Below are positions 22,101 through 34,950 of a DNA stretch of 64,000 nt, piece by piece. Position 1 is the stretch's first letter, and the number at the start of each line of letters is the position of its first letter. This DNA comes from Ciborinia camelliae (lineage: Eukaryota; Ascomycota; Leotiomycetes; Helotiales; Sclerotiniaceae), in the NCBI GenBank assembly GCA_025890175.1, contig JANPYM010000001.1, forward strand, positions 4,000,340 to 4,064,339, given 5' to 3'. The notes under the pieces are model-generated. The model saw only the letters and a program-made list of their open reading frames with translations. It was not told where the DNA came from and searched no databases. Made by a program: the position numbers and the translations under genes.

Positions 22101-24614
22101 AAGGATTCTTGTCTTTCGGTTCGTATCCATATCCGTACACAGGCTATACCTGTACGTCACCATGTATGTTCGAGAGCTTTCTTTTTTACTTAATGTACTT
22201 ATGTATATATATATATATATAACACAGCCCATACCGTATGTAGAACTCTAAGTTGACTTGACTTGAGTATTTATTATATTAATATTATATACAAGTATTC
22301 TTATTTGTGTACGCAAGTCTTTGGGTTACCAAACCTTACCAAACCTACAGTATCTACCTAGGTATCTTTCTCATTCCATCATCTAATCTAATACCCCTAA
22401 ACGAACTATCAAGGCGAGCAATCTTCCAAAATCTCTAAAATCCCTAAAAGGTAATGGGTTATCTAATATCCTCACCTCCCATTACCATACCTTTTAAAAA
22501 TCATCCAGGGGAGGGGGAAGGGGAGAATTAAATCAAATTAAATTATCTTGGCTGCGGCTACGGCTACGGCTGTGGCAGCGCTTCTTTTTGTGTTGCGTGA
22601 GGGGGAGCGTGTGGGGAGGGGAGGTGAGATGGGGTGTGAGATATGGTGAGGCTGGATATATTTGGATTGGAATTGGAGAAGGTGCAGGTGCAGGTGGGCT
22701 TAGATTGGATTAGATTGGACGCTGGAGGAGGGCTCGAGTTGAGTTGAGTTGAGTTGAGGAGAGGAGAGGAGGGGAGGAGGGCTGGGGTATTTTGTAGATA
22801 TAATATGTAGATGGAGGTAGTTATAGGTACTACGTAGTACGTAAATATATGCGCGCAGGATACCGAGGACCTCGAGTATCTGTATTTCGTGCAGCTCGAT
22901 TAGGTATGTGTAGTGACATGTACGGCTAGTAGGTAGTAGGTACTGAATAATATGCATAGGATATCTCATCGGATTGCAAGGCATTGGCCATTAGATACCT
23001 CCACTACCTAGTAATTACTCAACTCAACTCAACTCAACTCATTCACCTCTATACGAAAACCATACTGATACTGTACAAAATGCCCACTGCGAATTTGAAC
23101 GTTACATACATACCCATAGGTAAGAGCCTAGTAGGTATATACTCGGATCCAGCGGGGCTGGGATATCAGATACCTTACGGAGCCACACTATGAACATTGG
23201 ACATGGCGGGGACGTCTAGATACTAAAATAAGAGGTTCCGGTCCGATCCGAGCACGAGCATATATCAATTATCCAATTATCCAATTATCCAATTATCTCC
23301 AAATCAATTATTAACGACCAATCAATTCTCGAAAATGAAATGCCATTGCCCAATCAAGATTAGCTATACCTGCCTGTACCTTAATTCGATGATCAGCGCA
23401 AACGAAAGGTTATTTTTTCCCTATAAGAGCGGGGAAGAGAACTTCCGGTGAGATCTTTACTTCACTTCAATTATCTGAAGTTACCTTACACACTTCAATT
23501 TAGAGTAAATGAGTGAAGCTTCATTTATATTTGGGCTGTGCTTTATATTGCTGTGCTTTTCTTTCCTTTGCTTTTATTTAATTGAGCGACATGACAGACA
23601 CAACACGATACGACAGGACGACAGGACGTTACACTGCCTATACTCAAATGCCTAGTACAGCCCGGGCATGCATGGATGGGTGCCATGGGTATGGATACGG
23701 CTAGGTACCTAGTAGTAGTATTCGTCCATCGGGCAATAGTTCATATCCAATACATCAGATGGGTTTTGTATGGCGGAGATATATATGCAGTCCTCCCAGG
23801 ACTTCTTTGATTAATATCCATGTAAGAGTAGCATCGAGAACCTGGAGGTCAAAAAGCTACCTTGGTTGGTAAGGTATGCCCAGGTGTTGTGCTGTGCTGT
23901 TCTGTGCTGTTCTGTGCTGTGCCTTACAAAATGATCTTCCCGAGACACATTTCTATATATTAGGTATTGACCTTTTGAAGCCTTGTTGTTGTTTGACCTA
24001 AAGAGGTATAAGGTAGCTGGAGGTACTAAAGTATCCTAGATACTCACAATTGTTATTAGATCTGGTATAACTTGTTGGTTGGTTATATCATCTCCAGCTG
24101 AAGTTGATAACGGCGTCTAATTCTTATACCGCTACATTGGATTGGATTTTGGATTCAATCTTTACATTTATTACTTCCATATCAATAACATCTCTTAACG
24201 TCACTTGATATTTCTTAGCATTCACTTTGAGGGGACCAATTGACTTGACTTTTCTTATTCTGTTTTGTTTTGTTTTATTTTGTTATTGGAGCGGGGAGAT
24301 TTGAAACGAAACGAAAAGGGAAAAAACTGACCTAGCTGAAGGTATCTCACACCCCGCTTCTCATAATTCAATTTTGCACCGCCTTTCAACTCAATTACCT
24401 ATATTTTCTTCAATATCAAACGCAAAAATACTTTCGAGAAGTCATCCATCTTGGATGTAATAGTTGTTACATACTTTTCAAAATCATCTCAACTTTGATC
24501 AACCCCCCTTCTTTTCATAATATTTTCGAATTCGAGTTCGAGTTCTGACTTGATATCGAATTCCTGATTTGATTTCTTCTTTCAATTCGATTTTCCTTCC
24601 GTCATTCTATCAAA
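19137..24614. other. 5.5-kb gene-free stretch with dense simple repeats
   Basis: No gene is supported on either strand. It contains many short arrays (CTATCTAT, TGTCC, GAAGATGAA, ATGAGGT, TATATA, GTTGA) and frequent TAGGTACCTA- or CTAGGTAG-type motifs. The last kilobase before the mucin-like gene is CT-rich and has long T runs, as expected of a promoter plus 5' leader. A long untranslated leader or a non-coding transcript is possible but cannot be seen from sequence. Confidence 0.7.
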
Positions 24615-26904
24615 ATGTATCTCGATGGAGATCCTACCGCTTTCAATCAATCCCTCGTCATACGAGATTCCAGAGATTGTGCAAATGGTCAACAATGGTA
24701 TGTTTGCAATGCAAATGACTTTCAAGGTTGTTGTTCTGTAGACGCATGTTCAGCATCAGGGTGTCCAGATACAAATACCGCTGCAGTCGGCGCATCAAGT
24801 ACTTCTAAAAGTTCTACAACATCCAAATCTTCTACTTCTACTACATCAACCATATCCTCACAAATAACCACACAGACACCCTCACCCACAACCCTCTTTA
24901 TAGTCACATCAGTCAATCAACCACTCAGCACATTTTCCACCCCGTCATCAGCATCAAGCTCCCCTACCACCCTTACCCAACCAACCCCCGCTCCCAAATC
25001 CACCAATTCAACACCTATCATAGCTGCAGGAATCGTTGGGGGTATAGCATTAATTTGTTTCGCCATGTCCGCATTTTGCTGTTTCCGCTTCCGCCAAAAG
25101 AAAAAGCAAGATAGAGAGAGGATGTTTGCAGAATCAGAGAGTCCTGATCCAGACGCAATGCAATTTTATACTACGACGGGGAAGACTTTACAGACGCCTA
25201 GTAGTACGAGGACAAGCAGGAGTCCCAGTGGAGGGTTGTCAGCATTGGGATTGAGTGATGTTTTTGGACCATTTGGTGGGAGTAAGTTATTTTATTTTTG
25301 TTGATGCATTTTCTTATTTTCTTCACCTATGAAATGCAGGTTAGAGATGAAAACTAATTGATATTTTCCCTCGAATAGGACATGACAATAGCAGCACTAC
25401 CCAATCTCAACCATCTCCCCCCGGAGCTCCAGCCATGACCAAACTTCAAATTCCCGCGCCAATTCACCCAAATCATACCACTCGCCCCTCCCCTATTGCT
25501 GAATCACCAGAAGATCATGAAAACGATAAACCGCTCTCCCCCGACCCCGAAAAATCATCTCTAGTTCAACCCCCCGAATCCTCGCATCCAGCTTTCCATC
25601 CCTACCCAGGAATGGTCAATACGCGACCTGCTTATCGACCTGGGAAGAATTTTATGATTAACGAATTAGATGGAAGAGAAGTAGATAGTGTGCCTTCTGG
25701 ATTAGCGCCTGGGATCAGAAGTAGAAGTTTGGGAGATGTTGAGATTAGGAGTGATGGGGTTAGTGCTATGAGTACGCCTTCAAATAATTCGACCGGGAAG
25801 GTTAGTGCAATAAGTACACCGAATTCCTCGAACGCTGCACCGGTTTCACAAGGTCAAGGTCAAGAAGGCTGGCATTCACGCCCAATCCCTAACATTCTTT
25901 TACCCGGTCGACCCGCAGAATCATATCACCGAAGAGGCAATTCCTCAACCTCAGGTTCAAATCTCAATATCATGACTATGACATCACAACCTCAAACACA
26001 ATACCAAAAACAACTAGCACAAGCCCGAAGAATGAAGGCAACGGTGATTGAAAATCCATATCTCATGTATGGGGACAGTAAGGAACATCAACAGAATATG
26101 GGATACCAGAATGCGTTAGTTCGCGCGCAGGAACAAGCACAAGAGCAAACACGGAGAGGAAATGATAAAGATATTACGGAGGGAGATGATGAGTTATTGA
26201 GTCCTTCCAGCACGTTTAGTATACCCATTGGTCTCGGATTGGATGCTCAACCTCATGATTCTCTTTCGTCAAGTTACTATCAACCTCCTTCACCTTCGAC
26301 TTCGACATCGACTGCAAAAAATCAATATCAAAAGAATGAAAATTCACCAACAAACGTCCATTCCAATTCCAGTCAATACGTCAACCAACAACAACAATCT
26401 AGATCTCAACCACCGCTCCAGCTTCAACCCAATGATACGCGTCCCCGCCATATTCCCTCTTCCTCAATCTCGAGCATGGATACCTCTCCGGAATCCTTAC
26501 ACCCCGGACATCAGCATCAGCACCAGCATCCGTATCAACCCACTCCCATCCAAGAATTCGAATTCTCGGTAAAGCCGGCTACTCCTCCTCCTCCAGGACA
26601 CAGTAGACAGGAACTGGAAACGATAGGACGTGGATCAGGACATGGATCAGGACATGGATCAGGACAGGGACAGGAACAGGGAAAGGAACAGGGATCAACA
26701 CAAAACGTGAGAACACAAAGTCGGAGGTATAGTCAGACTCAGAATCATGTTTTGAGTTGGGCGGATTATGAAGAGGGTGAGGATTTGTTGGATCCTATCT
26801 CTCCGGTTTTGGGAACGGGGATGGGGATGGGGATGGGAGTGGGAGTGGGAGTGGGCGCTGGGAAGGGGAAGGGAAAGGAGAGGGAGACGGATGTTGTGGA
26901 GTAA
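24615..26904 (+). CDS. Mucin-like single-pass membrane protein (unnamed)
   Basis: Two exons, 24615-25281 and 25379-26904, give 730 aa. The N-terminus is not a signal peptide; it is a Cys-rich module of about 55 residues (GQQWYVCNANDFQGCCSVDAC, then GCPDT) found in fungal surface proteins. A Ser/Thr-rich stretch follows (about 55-135), then one membrane segment (about 138-160, IIAAGIVGGIALICFAMSAF) and a basic stop-transfer (RFRQKKKQDRER). The cytoplasmic tail of over 550 residues is low in complexity: Pro/Ser/Gln-rich, with HQHQHQH, GHGSGHGSG and GMGMGVGVG runs. The layout resembles a cell-surface sensor such as the Wsc type, but the module is not a WSC domain and I do not name it. An alternative upstream acceptor exists at about 25339. 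Confidence 0.7.
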
Positions 26905-27399
26905 GGTGGGTTGGGGTACCGGTTTTCCTTACTTCTATTGCATGGAATCGCATTCAATCGCATTGGGAAGGAAGGAAGAGGGAAAAGGGAGGGAAAAGAG
27001 GGCACAGGGGTGTTTCAATGAATGAAGTAATGAATGGATGAATAAAGGGAATTTGCATATGGCGTTTGCATATGCATGGCTTGGATTGGATTGGATTGGA
27101 TTGGTGCATACATGCATGCATACATACATACACTAAAACGATCATGAGTAATTGAGATAGATGATGGGATATGATTGGAAAGGATAGTCTATGAATGAAA
27201 TGAAAATGAAAGAATATGAAAGAATGTGAAATGAAATACGGATATAGTTATAGTATAGTATAGAAATTGAAGGGACGGACAAAAGATTGATGAGGATTTT
27301 ATATGAAAATGAAAATGAAGATGAAGATGAAGATGAAGATGCAAAAGGAATGGATATGTATTTCTGGGAGAGTGGAAAGAGGGGAAAGGAAAGGGGGAA

Positions 27400-27409
27400 N
27401 NNNNNNNNN
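27400..27409. other. Run of ten N
   Basis: Ten unknown bases interrupt a long GGGGAAGGAGAG purine tract. This is most likely a scaffolding or low-complexity assembly gap whose true length is unknown. Confidence 0.98.
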
Positions 27410-29240
27410 GGGGGAAGGAGAGGGGGAAGGAGAGGGGAAAGAGAGGGGGAAGGAAAAGGGAGAGGGACAGGGGAGGTTTCGAGAGATTATTTAGATAGGG
27501 CTATTGTAATTCTAAGTTAGAAAAAGGGGCTAGTGGCGGCTGGCTTGTAGAATTGCAATCCTCTGGAATAGAAATAAAAATGGGGAAAGAATAGCGAAGA
27601 GTCAATAAAATCTGGAGAAATCATGGTAGAATAAGAATGAGAATAAAAAGTGAGTATTGGGAACAATTGGTTGATTGGATAGAGGAGGGGGGAATAGTAG
27701 ATATTTTGTTATGATAAGATTAAATAGGCGATTTGTATTAAGTGATTAGATGAAGAAATGGGTTTAGCGAGAATTTGTAAGATGGAATATGGAAGTCTCA
27801 CTGCGGTGGAATATTATATAGGTAAATAGGTGTTAGAGGCTTGATTTGACCTTCGCGAGATAAAAATAAATATATTGGGAGTGAAATGGTTAAAATGAAG
27901 GATGGGGAATTATATTATATTTACTTACTCACTAAGATTTTGTTGTAGGCTTATATATATGTATATCGGTATATGTATAGACCTCTAGTACCTAATCAAT
28001 AACTTAGGGTTATAAATATATTGGTATTTGAGATTCAAATGTACAAACCAATAATGATCTCTCGATATTATTCGAAACATAAACGGCAAAACTCATGTTA
28101 TTAACACGGACTGGAATTTTCAATATCTACTCTGTAGCGTATTCCAACTATCGAGAGGGGGTTGTTAGAGTAGGAAATGAATTATTATGCTATAGATATC
28201 TAGTGAGAGTTTAATCGAGAATATGAAATGACTCCCAGGTTCAAAAACAAACAATATAATGCCCATCCCTAGGAAGTTAATTTCTTAAGCTACCTACCTA
28301 CCTAGGATTGCATATCGATAGTCTAGTCTAGTCTAGTATAAAGTCTGTCATTAGATATTCAGTTATCTAATCCCATACATCCGAATAAATGTGCTAATCT
28401 TAATATCCTCTAGATATGATGAGGAGTCTAATTATCCTACTTAAATGTAGAGATATAGGTAGGTAGGTAAATAGTTCATTCGAAATATAGGGATCTATGA
28501 AGATAATCCGATACCTTTCATTATTAACTATTCACAATAAACCATCAGGAAATCTAATAAACAGTAAACAATAATCCTATACATATACACAAATATTACT
28601 CCCACTAAACCTACCTATTTACTTTCACTTTTACTATCACTATCACTATCTCCAGTTGAACTACCAGCCAAGAATCCACCATCTAATTAGTTCTCTGACA
28701 GTATATTTTAACTATCCAGATCATAATACAAATAATGAAGTAAATATACCTACTACACATATACAATCAAGTATACTTCTAGTCCGCCATTTAATAATTT
28801 CAAAGAGTTTAACAAAAGAATCTTGATGATTAGTTCAGGAGGATGTTTAACTAAAATCCCAATATTTAGGATATAGGAGGTTGATCAGAAGCACATGTTT
28901 ACTAAATATATAAGCGGGTGTTGAAGAATGGTGGGGATTGTTCAAGTTGATGTTGAATAATGAGGCAGGCTTGTCTGATTTGAAGTTGAATGATTTTTGT
29001 TAGATGTGTTGCAGTAGAGAACAATGAAGATTAAGGTACTTGAATACATAATAAAATATTTTGCTTCAACGATCTCAGTATAGCGCATAGCACTAACGGC
29101 AGGAGACTCAGAATTTGCATTGCCAGATATCTGAGACTGATTCTAGGTATAATTATGAATTATAAAGACAAACAAGGGTATCTTGCATTCTTACTTAAGC
29201 TTTTCAAATATTACAAGGTCTCGTAATCGAGAAGGTATAT

Positions 29241-29260
29241 GAGACTCCGCTCGGAGTCTC
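29241..29260. repeat. Perfect hairpin near the ERG26 3' end
   Basis: GAGACTCCG and CGGAGTCTC are 9-bp perfect arms around CT. It lies about 40 bp past the ERG26 stop on that gene's 3' side. It could be a small repeat scar; a role in 3' end formation is only a guess. Confidence 0.6.
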
Positions 29261-29300
29261 TAGAATATGAACAAACCTGCCAACTCCTAATTATCTAACT

Positions 29301-30503
29301 TCACTGGCCTTTTTTCTCTCCTTCTCTCACCCTCTCCTCTTCGAATTGTTTCACCGTAATTTTGATAGCCTCATCCAGTGGGACCAATGGAACGTATCCC
29401 AACCTACTCCTCGCTTTCTCAATACTAAAGTATCTCGTCATACAACTGAAGTTAACCTTCATCCTCGTCAAATTTGGTGTCTTCCCAACAATCCAGAATA
29501 ATCCCTCCACGAGTCCTGCAAGTCCCAATCCAAAGTCCTTTCCAATAACCCATACGTGTTCTGTGCCTTTTGTAGATCCGGCGGCTCGCCATACTGCTCG
29601 CGCGAAATCCCAGAATGGAACTGGTGATCCATTGGTGATGAGGAAAGCTTCACCATCTACACGCTCGGTATCTAATGGAGTTGTGTTGAGCTTGGATGTT
29701 GCGAGGAGGGCAGCGGCGCAGAGTAGATGTGCGTGTGCGACGTTCTTCACAAACGTGAAATCGAATAGATTGTTATTATCACCGAGTTGGAAACCGGTAC
29801 GATCAGTGTAGTGAACATTCAGGAGGTTGGGTATTAATTGGACATCTCCAGGACCGAAGATGCCAGAGGGACGAATGGAGGCGGTAAGAAGTTTTGGGGA
29901 TTCTGGGGCGCGGTTTGCGTCTAGGACTACAGCTTCAGCTTCGGCCTATTCATTGTCTTATATTAGTATGGTCAATGGATAGGATGTTTGCTACAGCTAG
30001 GCAGACAAGTAGAGAGAAGCGAAGAGAAATACCTTTGTCCATGAATAATACTCTCGTTGCAATTTCTCAGGTATAACAGGCCACCTCTCATCCGCATTAA
30101 CCAAATCAACTGTATTGTCGGAAATAATACTAGCGCTACTTGTAAAAACTAAAGCTTTCACGCCAGTCTTTTGACATGCTTCAACTACACATTTTGTTCC
30201 TCCAACATTGACTTTATGGAATAATTCGTTGGTTCCGGTGATTGCGACAGGTGATGCAGTATGAACAACGACATCTGGCTTGACCAAGTTAAATATTGAG
30301 AGCAGAGATTCGATAGAGGTTATATCACCGTCATGATAAGTAATATCTTGGGAAGAATGGCGATTTCGGGTTGTACGCAGGTCGAGAACGGAGATGGTGC
30401 AGTGATATCTATCATGGAGGAGAGAGACGATGTGGTGACCTAGGAAACCGCAGCCGCCAATCACGAGAACACGACCGAGAGGGGCTTTTTGTTCAGTGGC
30501 CAT
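29301..30503 (-). CDS. ERG26: Sterol-4-alpha-carboxylate 3-dehydrogenase (decarboxylating) Erg26
   Basis: C-4 demethylation enzyme of ergosterol synthesis: it oxidises the 3-hydroxyl and decarboxylates the C-4 carboxylate, acting in the ER with Erg25 and Erg27. Two exons, 30033-30503 and 29301-29945, give 371 aa. The NAD(P)-binding Rossmann motif GGCGFLG is near residue 16, followed by DLRTTRN. The SDR catalytic YSWTK follows at about residue 156, at the splice junction. Downstream are IRPSGIFGPGD and a hydrophobic stretch (FGLGLAGLVEGLFWIVGK) consistent with membrane association. The extended-SDR 3-beta-HSD family and order of motifs support Erg26 over other 3-beta-HSD paralogues, but a paralogue cannot be excluded. 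Confidence 0.88.
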
Positions 30504-32019
30504 TTTTGAAGTAATTGGGATGATTGAGATCTGAAGGAGAGGAGAGAAGCGTGGAGATTGAAGGTGTTGATTGTTTATGGGGAAGGTATCCTGGGGATGT
30601 CGGGTCGGGTCGGAAGAACGTTATCCCGAACATTAAACATGTCCCTATTCACTATGGAAGTTAACCTTTTCATCTGCCCTCATACAAAGTATTGAATTCA
30701 ATGTCACATTGATTTTTGACCCTTGAGAGATGATGGCTTGTTCTCTCCACCATGGTTGACCAATCCAATAGTTTTAGATCACGGGTTGCTTGATCACGGC
30801 CATTATTATTTCCAAGTGGAAACGAGTATCAATAATCAAGCTGTCAATATACCTCCAAGATTAGTTGAGGATTTCTGTCACGATGAATGACCTCTATGTT
30901 CAATGTTTCTGGACACGGTGTGACGTTTTATTTCCGTTTGGAGGAAGTCCTCTTTTCGAAGTATACGTATGGGCTACCACTTTCGTTTCATCGGGCGACC
31001 AGATAAACTCCCGCCTGCACGAGTAAACTTACTTACAAGTACTTAACATAATTATCATAATCATGAAGTAAGTCTAGTCTTCCAAATTTCCTCTTCTCTA
31101 AATTCTATCACCACATCCTTTTGCGAACCAACCTAATGCGTTCTCTAATAAGGCCTTTAAAGTTTATTGTCATCTGGATGAGCTCCAACTTCTATCAATA
31201 TTTGTATTGTAGGTAATCGCGTGTAAATGCAGCGATGACAAGCGTTGTACACGGCTTATATCCTCAGAACTTGAGCCACTTATTGAGATTTACTTCTGCT
31301 CGAAGGATTTGTTGTATAGGGTCTACGCGTAGGTCTTTCTAAGAGCAAATCTAACACCAAAATCTTCATTTCCACCTAGTATTGATATACTAGTCATTAT
31401 AATATCGAGCGAGGATCAAAAATTTGTTCCCCAATACGTTTCAATCTTCCTAAAAGAACGAAGCACATTCCTTCTAATAGTTTGGCGACACACTAATCAA
31501 GAAGTCAAGGTTGAAGATCTATCATTCAATCATCTCGGACCTTTCTCATTGGACACTTCGGCAGCCTCTCAAATGAACTTTTCGCCAATCAATTTGTGCT
31601 TCCCTCTCAAGTTACCCAACGCACGTAGAGAGAAATAATTGGCTTCAAACCATGATTACCGTGTCGTTTGTACAAATGCTAGAGCTTAGGATTGAGCACT
31701 GCAAGTCAACACCACGCCATTTCTGCTGCGATGTACTTATTGTCACAATTCCCCATGCCAATAATTCGGTTCTATTTTTGCAAACGATGAAACATGCATC
31801 CCATTGGCGCTACACTTGTACGGCATCGGTGTTATTGCTTCCAGATTTGAGAATGGAAGCGATTCTCTAAGAACACACCATAGCTTCATGGAGCCGACCG
31901 TGGGGGTTGTTTGATGTAACAGAGCTGAACTTCTGTTCACAATGATGCTGCCCTCGCCCAATCTCCCCACAAACAATGAAAAATTTGAGAAGCGCCTAGT
32001 CCTCTCGATAAAGTTCATT
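30504..32019. other. Intergenic with ankyrin relic
   Basis: This contains the ERG26 promoter side and then DNA without an intact gene. The only coding trace I can read is the degenerate ankyrin stretch annotated separately on the minus strand. Confidence 0.55.
31140..31330 (-). pseudogene. Degenerate ankyrin-repeat fragment
   Basis: Read on the minus strand with two frames joined, the segment gives ankyrin-like patterns: IQQILRAEVNLN, then TTLVIAAFTRDYLQ, then IQILIEVGAHPDD. These follow the consensus TPLxxAA...VxxLLxxGAxxN. Stop codons and at least one frameshift interrupt it, so it is a relic. It lies about 0.7 kb upstream of, and opposite to, a NACHT gene that lacks its usual ankyrin end. 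Confidence 0.5.
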
Positions 32020-34950
32020 ATGGATAGCCTCAGCGCAGGTGTAAGCATAATCACGGTGATTCAGCTTACCCAGTCTATTGCAAACGGTCTCAGAACCTTT
32101 TATCGACACGTCCGCGATGCAAGAAAGGAAATCGATAAACTTTACAGCACTATTATCGGCCTTGAAATCGTATTGAAAGAGCTTGGAAGTCTATCGCAGC
32201 AACTGGAAAGTGATCTCTTGAATTCTGCCCTCTGGATCGACCTTAAAGGACCTCTAAACCAAGCAAATTGCGAGCTGAAGAAGTTAAAAGACCTTCTAGA
32301 AATTGACAACGCCAACAAAACTCGCCTTGAGCAGGTGAAGCAGTCATTCCAAAATTCCTTGAAATGGCCATTAAAGCAGGATGAAATTTCGGAAATTGTC
32401 CAGCGGTTAGAGGGACACAAGCTGACGCTCGTCCTCCAACTCAGTATGAATAATTTGTGAGAAAGATTTCGTGTTTGCCCACAAGGCTATCTCCCCAAAC
32501 CATTCATTCTTCAGCATCACATACATCAACGATTCAAATAACCCACAAACACTGTTATCCCATTTCTTCTCTTTCAAACCATATCGGTTTTGGATATGTG
32601 AAGTGTCATATATTAGTTTCGCTACTACCCTTTGCAAGTCATTACATTTTATTTGAATTTTTCTTTTGCATTCCCAGCCTTTGTGAATTATTTTGAAGGT
32701 TCGAACCAGAATTTGACAAATTATTTGCAGATCAATTCAGGACAAATAAGGCGATATTCTTCAAGACATACGTCGGGATGTTGAGATGGCAGGCCAAAAT
32801 TCTCATCGACAGGAAATAGTGAGATGGCTCATGAAAGATGTTCCAAATCCATCTTTTGAGCACAATGCAACACTCAAAAAGCACATGAACAATACCGGCG
32901 CTTGGTTATTGGATGGGGACAGTTTAAAAAAATGGGCAGCTGCTCCAAACTCATGCCTCTGGCTGTATGGTGGAGGTGAGATGCAGTTCTCTATCCAAAG
33001 ACTGGCACAATATATACTTACATATAGGCAGCTGGGACCGGGAAATCTGTCCTGTGGTAAACAAACCGTCTCCTCTATCTTAATTTCCTGCGGGATAAGG
33101 AAAGAAGGTTATTCCGTGGCGTGGGCAGAGAATTTCTTCATCTTCTTCCAGGCCGTAACAATTCGTCTTTGGCTCGCTGAATGCTGACCAAAGGCGCAGT
33201 TCTGCTGTTATCGACCAGATCCAGCACACATGTCACAATGAGCCCAACGCAGTGGTAGCTTTCTGGTACTTCACATTCCGAAACACAGCAACACAGACCA
33301 TTGACAATCTCCTACGCTATTTGGTCATGGATCTCTACAGCATGCAGCCTGGCACCCCCGACGCCATTGAAAAAGCATTCGAAGACTCCAACAACGGACT
33401 TCGATTACCTAGTGTTAAAAGCCTTAGAATCATGCTTCTCTCTCTTCTGCATGGCTTCGAAAATGTATATCTATTTCTGGATGCATTGGACGAAAGTCTG
33501 AAGTCTACCAGGGGTGATCAAGCTTGTAGAAGGGATGAGTTACTCGAACTAATTCATGAGATATTTTCTTGGGAAGAAGAATCTATGCATTTACTACTTA
33601 CAAGTACGGAAGAGCAGGATATCAAAAGGTATGGGCATCCCTGCTTTTATTTATTAATTATCTCACACACTGCCGTATTGTGGCTACACATTGGAGTATA
33701 TGAACAGAAATATTGGACGATGAGAGAATATTCGCCCCATGATTCAGAGAAATACTCATGAATCTGTGAAGTCAGATTAAACATTGAGTGTGAAAGCGGG
33801 GGATTCAATACCCGCCAATATTACTTGAAGAGATGGTTTAAGAACCCTTGTAATATAAACTACTTTGACGCAGTTGCTAATTATACACAAAGAGAAATAG
33901 AATTGTTATCTGCGGAGCATGATAATTTTCAATTCATACCTGTACAGAATTCTGATGTAGATAAAGACATCTCCTCGTACATCGAACGCAAGCTCGAAAC
34001 CCCAAGATGCCGGAGATGGCCACCCAATATTAAACAGGAAATAAAGGGAAAACTGACTTTGGGATCAGGTGAGATGTAAGATACCCCTCACTCTGTTCTA
34101 TATGAGGACATGCAAGCTGACAAATCAGGTTTCGGCTCGTCGCTCTCCAGCTCGAAAGGCTAACAAATGCCTCCTCGCCAAAAACAATCAGAAATGCCTT
34201 AGAAAGTCTTCCCTCAACTCTAGATTCTTTCTATGATAGGATGCTCGATGAAATCGATGACGAGAACCAATACCGGGCATCTGTTGCTATGCAGCTTCCT
34301 GGCCACTCACGCTAGCCGAGCTAGCCGAGACAATCATAATTAATGCAGCAGAGGAACCGTTTTTGCACCTTGACGAACGACTTTTCGACGCGAACGACAT
34401 CTTAGATATTCTACCTGCTGGTTTAGTAAGGGCCTTCAGCATTGGGTCAAAAGATTCACTCTGCAGTGGCCATGAAAGCGACGATGATGAGAAGAATTTC
34501 TCTAATAAAATCCCCGCCACTTCACAAAAGAAAAGCAACAGCGAAGACACAAAGACAATTTTGGTCACATTCGCCCATTTCTCTGTAGCGGAATACCTGA
34601 AATCTGATCGCATGCGCTCAGACTTAAAAGCTACATACAAAATTGATCATTTTCATGGGCATAATACGATCACTAAAGCATGCTTCACTTATTTACTCTG
34701 TGTGGGTAAGATGAATCATCAATTAATAATGAAGGGGCTTCCGATTTTGTGGTTGGAACATGCAAAATTTTCCAACTTTCCTCTTGAGAGCTATCCTCTT
34801 CAAAAGTACACACTCGAAAATTGGCATTTTCATGCTTATCCCTCTCGTAAAGCAATAAACACGGATAAAGTGAGAAGAATTCTGGCTTCATTGTTCTTTC
34901 GTGAGGAAGAGATGCTCGTAAACGTGCTTTATCCTAGGATATTTATGTGA
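32020..34950 (+). pseudogene. Fungal_N-NACHT STAND (NLR-like) gene with a frameshift, no ankyrin repeats
   Basis: NLR-like signalling ATPase as used in fungal non-self recognition. Six exons fit: 32020-32443, 32751-32975, 33032-33056, 33200-33628, 33893-34075 and 34129 onward. The N-terminal Fungal_N-type domain (DSLSAGVSIITVIQLTQ, then KELGSLSQQL) is followed by a NACHT domain. Its P-loop GAGTGKS is assembled across the tiny 25-nt exon 3, and its Walker B is VYLFLDALDE. After MFRLVALQLERL, the frame stops at 34313. A plus-or-minus-one shift near 34290-34305 restores a good match (PLTLAELAET, then FAHFSVAEYLKSDRM) to 34950. The protein then ends without the ankyrin or WD repeats that usually follow. 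It could be a real pseudogene or one base miscalled; the exon 1-2 junction is the least certain. Confidence 0.75.

Larger units (their letters stand above)
26905..29300. other. Intergenic, simple repeats and an assembly gap
   Basis: No gene is supported. It holds GGGAAGG- and GAAAATGAA-type purine repeats (26960-27480), ten unresolved bases, and AT-rich DNA with TAGGTAGG motifs to about 28700. A short perfect hairpin lies at 29241-29260. Confidence 0.7.

Noticed and set aside
32698..32707. GGTTCGAACC as a tRNA B-box
   Set aside because: No A-box, no cloverleaf arms, and it lies in an intron of the NACHT gene.
33795..33815. GCGGG-loop-CCCGC resembling a T-arm
   Set aside because: No acceptor stem or D-arm around it; it sits in an intron of the NACHT gene.
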